Shown: piece by piece, positions 18,305 through 26,374 of the stretch
Layout: each line of letters opens with the position of its first letter
How positions within the stretch are numbered: position 1 is the stretch's first letter
Assembly: GCA_000953695.1 (NCBI GenBank)
Contig: LN554847.1
Coordinates: 1,429,801 to 1,493,800, forward strand
Direction: 5' to 3'
Origin: Aliivibrio wodanis
GTDB taxonomy: Bacteria > Pseudomonadota > Gammaproteobacteria > Enterobacterales > Vibrionaceae
DNA length: 64,000 nt
Notes under the pieces: model-generated
What the model was told of the DNA's origin: nothing
Databases searched by the model: none
What the model saw: only the letters and a program-made list of their open reading frames with translations
Translations under genes and position numbers: made by a program

Positions 18305-18340
18305 TAAAAGCAGCGCAAATGGTACTAAGACCATTTACGC
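18305..18340 (-). terminator. terminator of the cold-shock gene
   Basis: On the minus strand GCGTAAATGGT / CTTAGT / ACCATTTGCGC forms an 11-bp stem with one wobble, followed by TGCTTTT. It lies 14 bases beyond the stop of the CSD gene. Confidence 0.8.
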
Positions 18341-18353
18341 AACTTATTTGAAA

Positions 18354-18563
18354 TTAAGCAGCTACAACGTTAGCAGCTTGAGGGCCTTTTTGGCCTTGCT
18401 CAACTTCAAAAGAAACTTTTTGGCCTTCAGCAAGAGTTTTGAAACCCTCTGAAGCGATAGCACGGAAATGTACGAATACGTCAGCGCCGCCGTTATCTTG
18501 AGTGATAAAACCGAAACCTTTCTCTTCGTTAAACCATTTAACGATACCAGTTGTTTTAGACAT
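18354..18563 (-). CDS. CspA-family cold-shock protein
   Basis: A 69-residue single CSD domain: an oligonucleotide-binding five-strand barrel with RNP1 KGFGFI (residues 15-20) and RNP2 VFVHF (29-33), and the N-terminus [20 protein letters not shown]. It is an RNA chaperone that destabilises RNA structure, particularly in the cold. The start at 18563 gives the canonical length and has an AAGGGAC ribosome site; a longer in-frame extension runs into the leader and is not coding. A long 5' leader and a well-formed promoter lie upstream (18747-18774), as in cspA of E. coli. Confidence 0.95.
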
Positions 18564-18746
18564 GTAATGTCCCTTATTATATATAAATTCATAAAAAATC
18601 GCATAATGCGATACGCTTAGAGCTTGAATTATTAAATGCGACGACAAAGCTAAGGGAAAGACTGAGAATAACAACATTACGAAGAAATACTAAGGCTTAC
18701 TTTACTTGATGTTCATTAACAACTCTGAGCAACAGAGCGAGATGAA

Positions 18747-18774
18747 TAATACCGCAGTGCTAAAAATTGTAAAG
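18747..18774 (-). promoter_or_regulatory. sigma-70 promoter for the cold-shock gene
   Basis: Reading the minus strand, TTTACA (18769-18774) and TATTAT (18747-18752) are separated by 16 bases. This gives a 5' leader of about 175 bases before the ATG, close to the 159-base thermoregulated leader of E. coli cspA. The promoter assignment is by consensus only. Confidence 0.6.
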
Positions 18775-19041
18775 AAGTTTCTTCAATTATTTTACTGTTT
18801 TTGTTCCCAATTCGATTAAATAAAATTAGAGAGCTCTTATAAAGATACCGTCTACCCACAGCATATAGACGGTACGCCCCTCTCAACTAAATCAACCTAA
18901 TTGGTTAGTCGATTAACTCTATATCACCTGGCTTCCATGCTTTATCGTACTACGCCTCTTTAGAGCCCTATAACCGTAGACATTTTTTTCACATAGCGAG
19001 CCTCATACTCCATGGTAATTTCTTAATACAGAGTACTACCA
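18775..19041. other. intergenic region with a 9-bp hairpin
   Basis: No gene recognised. TACCGTCTA at 18847-18855 pairs with TAGACGGTA at 18867-18875. Further along are CCTAATTGGTTAG-type short pairings and a T7 tract near 18983. A small RNA on the plus strand is conceivable but no promoter or terminator could be shown. The final part is the promoter and leader of the envelope-protein gene at 19042. Confidence 0.4.
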
Positions 19042-20025
19042 ATGAAAAAATCACTTTTATCTGTTTCCATTCTTGCTTCTTTATGTTCATTTTCTTCATT
19101 TGCAGAGCTAAGCGATGAAGCTGGCTTTGGTGGTGAGATTTCATTCAATACAGGTGTTTTTTCACAAACCTCTAATCTCAATACTGATAATGAAGATGTA
19201 CTAACAGACCGTAATTCTAAAGGTGAATCAAGCAATGAATTTATGGTACTGCCTTTAGGTACAGTCAGCTATACATTCGGCCAAGACTTAAACCACCAAG
19301 TGTATTTTGGTACTGCTCGTGAAGATATTGCGGTAGGTGATTTTGCATTAGAGTTAGGCTACAAACACCAATTTGATTCAGGTATGATTGTCGATGCCGC
19401 TTTCTTACCTACAATCATGGCAAACGAAACATGGGAAGACCCGTTCTTAACTGGTTCAAAACGTGAAGTAACCGATGAGACAGGTAACGCTTATAGACTA
19501 CAACTGATTGATATCGCTGGCTCTGATTTCTCTTTAGATATGGCATATGCAACAATCGATGTTGATAATGAGACTTCTGGCTCTCAATTCTCTCAAAAAG
19601 ATCAAGAGGCTCTACAACGTAACGGCAGTTTAGTTTTCCTTAAAGGTGAATATAAATACATGCTGGATCGCTCATCAGGCCTAATTCCTTCTCTAAGTTA
19701 CACTATCCGCTCTGCTGATGGCGATGCAATGGCCTATAATGCAATCGGTGCTGATTTAACGTATTTTAAAATTCTTGATAAGCACCAATTTGCACTAACA
19801 GCGGGTTACACAAATCGCAGCTACGATGGTTCAAATCCGGTATTTGATAAAACTCGTAATGATAACGAGGTTAGCTTATTTGCCGCCTATGAGTACAATA
19901 ATCTAATGGGCTGGGAAGATGTATCATTTATCTCATTTGCAGGTTACGGCAGCAGTAGCTCTAACATCGAGTTTTATAATGAATCAGAATACTTAATGTC
20001 TATCGGTGTTAACTACAAATTTTAG
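19042..20025 (+). CDS. DUF2860-family outer-membrane protein
   Basis: A 327-residue protein with a signal peptide (MKKSLLSVSILASLCSFSSFA, cleavage near 21) and alternating hydrophobic/polar strands throughout, ending in the aromatic MSIGVNYKF typical of beta-barrels recognised by the BAM complex. It resembles the DUF2860 family found in Vibrio and related genera, for which no function is known. The gene is solitary, with its own region upstream. No linked transporter or regulator suggests a substrate. It could be a small channel or a structural surface protein. Confidence 0.7.
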   Translation: MKKSLLSVSILASLCSFSSFAELSDEAGFGGEISFNTGVFSQTSNLNTDNEDVLTDRNSKGESSNEFMVLPLGTVSYTFGQDLNHQVYFGTAREDIAVGDFALELGYKHQFDSGMIVDAAFLPTIMANETWEDPFLTGSKREVTDETGNAYRLQLIDIAGSDFSLDMAYATIDVDNETSGSQFSQKDQEALQRNGSLVFLKGEYKYMLDRSSGLIPSLSYTIRSADGDAMAYNAIGADLTYFKILDKHQFALTAGYTNRSYDGSNPVFDKTRNDNEVSLFAAYEYNNLMGWEDVSFISFAGYGSSSSNIEFYNESEYLMSIGVNYKF

Positions 20026-20153
20026 TTCAACGCTGAGGATTGCTAAAAAAGTAATCTAAATTTACTGATTAATACACTAAAAATATGCTCCGCTTTAGTT
20101 ATGATGTTTTTATACATATGGCATTAACTAACATTTAGCGGAGTATCTAATAC

Positions 20154-20362
20154 ATGAAAAAATTGTCCCATTTATTCTTCTCGCCTTTTTTAGCCTACGT
20201 TTATTTGCTTCTGTTGGTCCCCATCTACAACAATTAGAACATGATAGTTTCACTATTCTACGATCTATCCTTATCGTTGGGGCATTTTGTTTTGCCATCT
20301 CTTTAATTATCAAAAGATTTAAAAAACCGTCTAAAACAAACCTTAATTCTAAAGAAGAATAG
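20154..20362 (+). pseudogene. small membrane protein gene, apparently frameshifted in an A tract
   Basis: From the ATG at 20154 the frame stops after 27 codons. In the frame shifted by one base at the run of six A (20157-20162) an otherwise uninterrupted reading continues to TAG at 20360: VPFILLAFFSLRLFASVGPH, then LQQLEHDSF, a hydrophobic helix ILRSILIVGAFCFAISLII and a basic tail. With seven A residues the product would be a 69-residue protein with a signal peptide or TM1 and one further membrane helix. Either the strain carries a one-base deletion, the sequence has an error, or slippage restores it. No family name is recognised. Confidence 0.5.
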
Positions 20363-20604
20363 GGCACTCCTAAGTATCTCTAACTTTAATTCATTTCCAT
20401 TTTTACTAAAAAGTTCATCAAACTCATGACATCTCATCAATAATACTCCATTTACACTAGATATTTGGGACGCATGACACACAATAAATACAAAATAGGG
20501 GTAAAATGACAGATTCTATTCACTGAATTTATGGGATTTTACAAATTAATTACCTCGTTAATCTCTCATGCAGAATATCTACAATATAAATGGACTTTAC
20601 GCTC

Positions 20605-21762
20605 ATGAAAAAAATAACCTTACTCTCTTTAAGCATTGGTACAGCACTATTAAGTACTAATCTATACGCGGCAAACCAAGTAGCTGACGCTCGCGGTAAT
20701 GCTATGGGTAACACTGGTGTTGCTTCTGCTGACTATCTTGTCGCTCCATTTTATAATCCCGCTCTCGCGACAAGTTTTAAAGAAAATGATGATTTTGCTT
20801 TTTTGCTACCTGCGATTGGTGCTTCTGCACGTGATAGCGATGATACGTTAACAACTATTGATGATCTTCAATCATCTATTGAAGAATTTGAAAATTCAAC
20901 AACACCTTCTCAAGGACAAGTTGACGAACTTAATGGATATTTAGATCAACTTGAAAACAATAAACCACTAACCGTTACTGCTGGACTTGGCTTTGCAATT
21001 GCGCTGCCAACAAAAACCGTTGCTCTAAATTTATATGGCCGAGGATATACAGAGATTATTGCAGCACCTGATGTTGCAGCAAATACTGGCTCTACACCTA
21101 TTGATGTTGAACAACGTTACCAAAATTCAAATGTTGATATGGTCGCTTTTGGCTATGCTGAATTTGGCCTAGCAATTGCAAAAGAGTTTACAATTGCTGA
21201 TGAAAAAGTCTCTTTTGGTGTTACTCCTAAATATCAACAAATGACTACTTATGCACAGCGTACTACGATTGAAGATTTTGATATCGACAATTACGATGAA
21301 ACTGAAATTACAGAAAATGCCTTCAACATTGATTTAGGTGCAGTTTGGTACAAGGGTAACTTCCGTACTGCATTGGCAATAAAAGATATTATTGCTCAAG
21401 AAATTGACGCAGAACATCATGGCTTAAAAGATACTTATGAGTTAAACACTCAAGCTACTCTGGGTTTTGCTTATGCAGCTGAATACTTCACAGCAGCCTT
21501 TGACGCCGATTTAACAAAACAAACTCGTTTTACAAGCTTGAAAGATGATACCCAGTTTTTACGCTTTGGTATTGAAGGAAATGCTTGGGGCTGGGCACAG
21601 TTACGTGCTGGCTATGAAATGGATTTAGAAGATACATTAGAAAACTCAATTACCGCTGGTATCGGAATTAGTCCTTTCGATGTTGTTAGTTTAGATATTG
21701 CAGGCTCATATGCTGGTGAAAACCAATTTGGTGCATCGGGTAACTTAGCTTTTACTTTTTAA
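20605..21762 (+). CDS. TraF-like (PF13729-type) outer-membrane protein
   Basis: A 385-residue exported protein: signal peptide MKKITLLSLSIGTALLSTNLYA, then a repeated beta-strand pattern (RGNAMGNTGVASADYLVAPFYNPAL near the mature N-terminus) and a terminal strand GASGNLAFTF ending in Phe, as in outer-membrane barrels. It resembles the so-called conjugal-transfer TraF group widespread in Vibrio chromosomes, which is not tied to conjugation; there are no tra genes here. A charged loop at about residues 78-115 could be a coiled insertion. The start at 20605 is chosen because it begins the signal peptide; an ATG five codons earlier also exists. Function is unknown. Confidence 0.72.
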   Translation: MKKITLLSLSIGTALLSTNLYAANQVADARGNAMGNTGVASADYLVAPFYNPALATSFKENDDFAFLLPAIGASARDSDDTLTTIDDLQSSIEEFENSTTPSQGQVDELNGYLDQLENNKPLTVTAGLGFAIALPTKTVALNLYGRGYTEIIAAPDVAANTGSTPIDVEQRYQNSNVDMVAFGYAEFGLAIAKEFTIADEKVSFGVTPKYQQMTTYAQRTTIEDFDIDNYDETEITENAFNIDLGAVWYKGNFRTALAIKDIIAQEIDAEHHGLKDTYELNTQATLGFAYAAEYFTAAFDADLTKQTRFTSLKDDTQFLRFGIEGNAWGWAQLRAGYEMDLEDTLENSITAGIGISPFDVVSLDIAGSYAGENQFGASGNLAFTF

Positions 21763-21783
21763 CCAGAACTTAATGCATAAAGC

Positions 21784-21838
21784 CTAATCGGATTAGTTTT
21801 TTAAACAAAAAGGCGGACCCAATATTGAGTCCGCCTTT
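21784..21838 (+). terminator. two consecutive terminator hairpins
   Basis: CTAAT-CGG-ATTAG followed by TTTTTT (21784-21802), then AGGCGGAC / ten-base loop / GTCCGCCT with a trailing TTTCTTC (21811-21838). The second also has an A5 tract on its other side and can serve the convergent reductase gene. Confidence 0.8.
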
Positions 21839-21870
21839 CTTCATTAAAACACACCTTTATCAATTAGAAA

Positions 21871-22398
21871 CTATAATGCCAATGCCGACATTGCTGTTTT
21901 TAATTGCTGCACCAATTCTTCGTTACGTAGCTCGCCTTTTTCCATATCAAAGTTATCGTAAAAACTTGGAATAGAAAGAGAACCTTTTACATCTGCTGCA
22001 AAGTAAGGAGCTGAGCCTGTTGCGGCAGCAAGTACGGTCGCTGCACCACCAGGGCCAGGTGATGTTGCTAACATGATTACAGGCTTACCTTGATAGACCT
22101 TCATATCAATACGAGAAGTCCAATCAAACACATTTTTAAATGCCGCAGCATAAGAACCATTATGCTCTGCATATGAGATAACAATCGCATCGGCTTCACC
22201 AATTTTTTGGAAAAAACGTTTTGCAGGCTCAGGCTGACCTAGTTCTTTCTCTTTATCTTCACTGAAGATTGGCATTTCAAAGTCATTTAGATCTAAAACG
22301 TCTATGTCAGAATTAGGCACCAAGCCGGCTGCGTAAGTGGCCAATTGTTTGTTAATTGATGTTGAACTGCTGCTTGCTGCTAATGCTAAAATTTTCAT
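21871..22398 (-). CDS. NAD(P)H-dependent FMN reductase (ChrR/azoreductase type)
   Basis: A 175-residue flavodoxin-like protein. The FMN phosphate loop is ALAASSSSTSINKQLA (residues 5-20), AEHNGSYAAAFKNVFDW (about 77-93) contacts the flavin ring, and SPGPGGAATV is the second flavin loop. Family members reduce quinones, chromate or azo compounds with NADPH and protect against oxidative stress. It is transcribed divergently from the LysR gene at 22561, a common layout in which the regulator controls the reductase. A 162-base space separates the two starts. Confidence 0.85.
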   Translation of the reverse strand: MKILALAASSSSTSINKQLATYAAGLVPNSDIDVLDLNDFEMPIFSEDKEKELGQPEPAKRFFQKIGEADAIVISYAEHNGSYAAAFKNVFDWTSRIDMKVYQGKPVIMLATSPGPGGAATVLAAATGSAPYFAADVKGSLSIPSFYDNFDMEKGELRNEELVQQLKTAMSALAL

Positions 22399-22560
22399 AA
22401 GAGTACCTTCATATTCGATTAAGTAAAAAGAGTAGTTAGTTCTCAGCTCTTTTCAAATGTCTTGTTCTTTTTTGCGATGGAGTAACTATAGTTCATTCAC
22501 GAACGTTGATTAATAACCTAAATGTGCAATGATTATTTCCATATGACTCGCAATATAAGT

Positions 22561-23478
22561 ATGAATAAGTTAATTATGGCCTTTAATTCAGCGTTATTTG
22601 ATGGAATGGTAATTTTTGTTGAGGTCGTCACTAGTGGTAGCTTTACTCAAGCAGCTCACAATAGTGGGCATTCAACATCTTATATAAGTAAAGAAATCGG
22701 AAAATTAGAAGAACGGTTAGGCATCCGTTTATTACACCGTACAACACGGACACTACGATTAACTCCTGAAGGAGAGTTGTATTTTCAACAGTGCCAACAA
22801 TTAATTGAAGATGCACAAATGGCTGAGAACGCAGTTACTGGTCAACAAGCTACTCCAAAAGGACGTCTTAAGGTAAGTTGCCCTGTTGGCTTTGCCCTTT
22901 CTCGTTTACGTCCTATTCTTGGTAAGTTTGCTGATCGCTATCCTGATATCACATTAGAACTCGATTTAAATGATCGTAAAATAGATATTGTGGCAGAAGG
23001 ATTTGATATGGCGATCCGTGCATCTCATCAACTTGAAGACTCAAGCTTGATCAGCCGTCGATTTTTAAGCTCCCAAGCTGTGGTCATCGCCTCTCCTGAT
23101 TACTTGAAAAAATATGGAGCTCCGATTCATCCCTTAGAGCTAACTAATCATAAAACCATTGGTTACGCTTATGTAAAGCAAGGCACGGTGTGGGATTTTA
23201 TCGATAAAGAAAACAAAGAGCTACCAGTGCCACTTCAAAGTCAAGTGATTACTAATAACTCATTTATGGAGCTATCATTATGTTTGGCAGGGCAAGGGAT
23301 AACTCGCATTCCAAAATTCCACTTAACTGATGAGTTAGAAACCGGAAAGTTGGTTGAGCTGTTTTCAGATTACCCCAAACTTACCATTGATGTATTTGTT
23401 GTTTATCCAAGTCGTAAACACATGTCTGCCAAGGTACGCTGCTTTTTAGATTTCATTACCGAGCACCTTGGTGAATAG
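22561..23478 (+). CDS. LysR-family regulator, divergent to the FMN reductase
   Basis: About 305 residues. Helix-turn-helix near residues 10-60 (FVEVVTSGSFTQAAHNSGHST then YISKEIGKLEERLG) and an effector domain of the CrgA/DmlR type starting at about residue 95 (GRLKVSCPVGFALSRLRP). Several in-frame ATG codons occur (22522, 22543, 22561, 22576); 22561 or 22576 give family-typical lengths of 300-305 residues, and no Shine-Dalgarno clearly decides. It probably regulates the divergent FMN reductase gene and perhaps itself. Confidence 0.82.
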   Translation: MNKLIMAFNSALFDGMVIFVEVVTSGSFTQAAHNSGHSTSYISKEIGKLEERLGIRLLHRTTRTLRLTPEGELYFQQCQQLIEDAQMAENAVTGQQATPKGRLKVSCPVGFALSRLRPILGKFADRYPDITLELDLNDRKIDIVAEGFDMAIRASHQLEDSSLISRRFLSSQAVVIASPDYLKKYGAPIHPLELTNHKTIGYAYVKQGTVWDFIDKENKELPVPLQSQVITNNSFMELSLCLAGQGITRIPKFHLTDELETGKLVELFSDYPKLTIDVFVVYPSRKHMSAKVRCFLDFITEHLGE

Positions 23479-23488
23479 TTTATAAGAG

Positions 23489-24328
23489 TTACTCTTCTAA
23501 CAGGGCCTCAAAGCGATCTAGCCCTCGTAATGGATCAAAATCTGTTTCTTCAATAACGAGCTCACGCATTGAAGAACTCGCAGTAATTGAACGTTGTAGA
23601 TCATCAATAGCCTGAACTTCTGCACCCAATTGAGCATACGCACACGCACGTTGAAATAGTGCATGTGCGTTTTGATCATCCACTTCCAGAACTCGGTTAC
23701 ATAAGTTTAAAGCCCAATGAAATTCACGCATCTCCATCGCAGCATCCGCTTTATAGGTTAATGCTTCTAAATCCCCAGGTCTGACTTTTAAAATTTCATC
23801 GTATACATCCATTTTTTGCTCGGCAGTTTGAACGTTTTGTGCTCGTAGCCACAAGTTATGGACTTCATTGATGATTTCAATTTCACGGTTATTCTCTGTA
23901 ATTATTCGTGTTTTACGTTTTAAATCTCGCTCTAATTCCCCAAACTTTCTTTCATAATCTTGGGCAATTTTAGAGAGCTGTTTATCTGCCATCTCTCTGG
24001 TGTTTTGCTTCATTTCCTTTAGAGACTGCCAACCAATCAAGGCAACTAAAGAAGCAACGGCTGCAATCACATAGAAGAAATAGGTCACGGTTACATTAGA
24101 ATAATTAAGAGACTTATCCGCAACAGCAAGCTCCCTGTCTGTAATTTGGATGATCATTCTTTTTTCTAAATCTTGTTGCTCTGTCCGTAATGCTTTCAAT
24201 TCATCAAGAATGTAACGCTCCATTAATGGTCGGTCTAAATACTCTTGTTCTGAATAACTAACCTCTTCAGCTTGAATTGAAAGCGAGGTAAAAATAAGCA
24301 TGGCAAGCAGACAGAAAGATCGATACAT
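23489..24328 (-). CDS. membrane-anchored protein with coiled coil and TPR repeats
   Basis: A 279-residue protein. A signal peptide-like N-terminus (MYRSFCLLAMLIFTSLSIQA) leads into a short periplasmic stretch, a transmembrane helix TYFFYVIAAVASLVALIGW at roughly residues 86-104, a charged coiled coil (about 110-165), and TPR-like helical pairs (LEALTYKADAAMEMREFHWALNLCNRVLEVDDQNAHALFQRACAYAQLG). The TPR part therefore faces the cytoplasm. It looks like a scaffold; no partner is indicated by the neighbours. The start at 24328 is preferred over 24382 because it begins the signal peptide and has AAGG upstream. Confidence 0.65.
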   Translation of the reverse strand: MYRSFCLLAMLIFTSLSIQAEEVSYSEQEYLDRPLMERYILDELKALRTEQQDLEKRMIIQITDRELAVADKSLNYSNVTVTYFFYVIAAVASLVALIGWQSLKEMKQNTREMADKQLSKIAQDYERKFGELERDLKRKTRIITENNREIEIINEVHNLWLRAQNVQTAEQKMDVYDEILKVRPGDLEALTYKADAAMEMREFHWALNLCNRVLEVDDQNAHALFQRACAYAQLGAEVQAIDDLQRSITASSSMRELVIEETDFDPLRGLDRFEALLEE

Positions 24329-24429
24329 AAAAATGGCCTTATTAATCGTGTAATTACGGATTGATATGTTTAAAGGTAACATATCTAAGTCGCTTACATT
24401 GTCTTAACAAGGCAATCAGCTAGAAATAA

Positions 24430-25017
24430 TTAAAACCCCATCACCATAGAACCGACTAACAACCCTGCCATGCTGTAGTTAAACATTTTCAAATGACTCG
24501 GTTTCGTTAATCTTTTTTGTAACTGCTTTCCTGCGGCAGTCCAAAAGCTAACGGTTGGCACATTAATACAAATAAACACAAAGGCGATTAAAAACACACT
24601 AAACATATCAGCACTGGTCGCGTAAATACTCATTACCGATAACGACATTGACCATCCTTTTGGGTTGATCCACTGAAAGCTCGCTGCTTGTAAAAAAGAC
24701 ATCGGTTTATAATCGCCATTAATATTATCGACAGGCTTACTGCTCGCAATTTTATACGCCAGATATAATAAATAAACAGCACTGATAATCTGCAATGCTT
24801 TCTCTAGTTGTGGATAGGTCTGAAAAATTTGAACCAAACCAAATCCTACTAATATCAACATAAACGCAAAACCGAAGATCACACCCAGCATATGAGGAAT
24901 AGTTCTCACAAAACCAACGTTCGCCCCAGAAGTCATCAACATGATGTTATTTGGCCCTGGTGTAAAGGCACCAACAAAAGCAAATGTGGTTAAAGCAAGT
25001 AAATAGGTGTAATCCAT
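24430..25017 (-). CDS. LysE/RhtB-family amino acid exporter
   Basis: A 195-residue inner-membrane protein with six predicted helices. The family hallmark FTPGPNNIMLMTSGANVGF lies at residues 18-36, and FQWINPKGWSMSL in the middle is another conserved LysE-type block. It exports amino acids or derivatives. The gene diverges from an Lrp/AsnC-family regulator at 25126, a classic pair in which the regulator senses the amino acid and induces the exporter. The start at 25017 is preferred; an ATG three codons upstream exists. Confidence 0.87.
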   Translation of the reverse strand: MDYTYLLALTTFAFVGAFTPGPNNIMLMTSGANVGFVRTIPHMLGVIFGFAFMLILVGFGLVQIFQTYPQLEKALQIISAVYLLYLAYKIASSKPVDNINGDYKPMSFLQAASFQWINPKGWSMSLSVMSIYATSADMFSVFLIAFVFICINVPTVSFWTAAGKQLQKRLTKPSHLKMFNYSMAGLLVGSMVMGF

Positions 25018-25125
25018 AACAATCATCTTATAAAGTTAAATTCTACTTGTATCTTAATGCGAGACTGAGTAAATTTTCTGTCTATATTTGCTTAAAATAA
25101 ATTTAATACGCAAGGATTGCTCGCC

Positions 25126-25569
25126 ATGGATAGATTTGACGAAAGAATATTGCAAGAGTTAAAAAGAAATGGTCGATTAACTAATGTTGAGCTATCGGAG
25201 CGCATTGGATTATCGCCATCAGCAACACTTCGACGAGTACAAGAATTAGAACGAAATGAAACGATTCAAGGCTACCGAGCGGTATTAAATCCAAAAAAAT
25301 GCGGAGTGGAATTTGTGGCGTATGTGACAATTGGATTATCTAATCACAGTAAACAATCACAAAAAGATTTTGAAGCTCAGATAATGGAATCAAAAGAAGT
25401 GACAGAATGCCACAATATTACGGGAGCAAATGAATATCTATTACGTGTTGAGACTGAGAGCCTCTCATCTTATAAGCAGTTTCATTCAAACGTACTTGGA
25501 GAGATCTCTCAGGTCAACTCAATCGGTACATTAGTGGTTATGGACACGCCTAAAGATGAACGAACTTAG
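25126..25569 (+). CDS. Lrp/AsnC-family transcriptional regulator
   Basis: A 147-residue regulator with an N-terminal helix-turn-helix (DERILQELKRNGRLTNVELSERIGLSPSATLRRVQELE) and a C-terminal RAM/AsnC ligand domain (VAYVTIGLSNHS to NSIGTLVVMD) which oligomerises and binds amino acids. Translation starts at the ATG at 25126, nine bases after AAGGA. It is divergent from the LysE exporter, its likely target. Its stop overlaps by four bases the end of the convergent CDF-like gene. Confidence 0.9.
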   Translation: MDRFDERILQELKRNGRLTNVELSERIGLSPSATLRRVQELERNETIQGYRAVLNPKKCGVEFVAYVTIGLSNHSKQSQKDFEAQIMESKEVTECHNITGANEYLLRVETESLSSYKQFHSNVLGEISQVNSIGTLVVMDTPKDERT

Positions 25570-26249
25570 ACGTGTAATAGCTTTCCCACCAGACTCTCTT
25601 TCTTAATATGATGCAATTGCTTAGCTGCACTTATTATCATTTTCACAGGAACAACAATAAAATACAGTGATGCAATTACCACCATCATAGGGTCGGCAAA
25701 TTGAGCATAGTCAGCAAAAGGAGTCATTAGCAAAATTTTTGCAATCATGAAGCCTCCAAGAACAGCTGCGCTGATCACTGTATCCATTAGCCATTGCGTT
25801 GCTTCAGCATCTACCAAGGTTGAATCAATTTTATTACTTTGAGATTTCATCACCCAATAAGTAAAGTAACAACCTATTAAATTGACCACACCAAAACCCA
25901 AAGCAATACCTGTATTCACATCGCGGCCACCTTGTATTATCGCCTCAACTGCAGAAATAAAAGAAAGCATACACATTAAAGTAATTGCAATCCCTTTAAA
26001 TAAAATCACTCCAGATTCAATTACCTTAACCTGCTTGATTTCTTTTGCAACTGACTCTTTGCGAATATAAATCGCTGCACATAGTGATATTAATGTTAAC
26101 GCTAAACTGACTAAAGAATATACGCCATCAAACACAATTACTAATGAGTTAATCCACACTCCTAGACCGATCCCCATTAATGCAAACACGAATGCAGATC
26201 CGGTTGAGATCATCAATAATTGCCTTTCTTTTCTGATTGAATCAGACAT
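25566..26249 (-). CDS. CDF-like cation transporter without C-terminal domain
   Basis: About 227 residues with six hydrophobic segments and the general cation-diffusion-facilitator layout. TM2 carries FDGVYSLVSLAL, aligning with the DGXXD metal site of CDF carriers but with Ser in place of the second acid; TM5 carries EATQWLMDTVISA, aligning with HXXXD but without the His. The cytoplasmic C-terminal domain is absent. Metal transport is therefore doubtful, though the fold is clear. The start at 26249 has GGAG at good spacing; longer forms from 26300 are possible. Convergent with the Lrp gene, divergent from a LysR gene. Confidence 0.65.
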   Translation of the reverse strand: MSDSIRKERQLLMISTGSAFVFALMGIGLGVWINSLVIVFDGVYSLVSLALTLISLCAAIYIRKESVAKEIKQVKVIESGVILFKGIAITLMCMLSFISAVEAIIQGGRDVNTGIALGFGVVNLIGCYFTYWVMKSQSNKIDSTLVDAEATQWLMDTVISAAVLGGFMIAKILLMTPFADYAQFADPMMVVIASLYFIVVPVKMIISAAKQLHHIKKESLVGKLLHV

Positions 26250-26374
26250 TCTTTGCTCCATTGGCTTATTTTTATCCTTTTGATTTATAGAACCCATCAT
26301 AGCGTTATCATTGATGATATGATAACTAGTCAGCGTCAGCTTTTTCGTCGCTCAATCGAATTAAAGGAATTAAT

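Noticed and set aside
18140-18334. 64-codon frame between the 69-residue gene and the cold-shock gene
   Set aside because: It overlaps the cold-shock terminator, has a low-complexity hydrophobic product and lacks a ribosome site.
20605-21762. Evidence for a conjugation system because of the TraF-like label
   Set aside because: There are no other tra genes, relaxase or oriT nearby; such chromosomal TraF-like barrels are common in Vibrio without conjugation.
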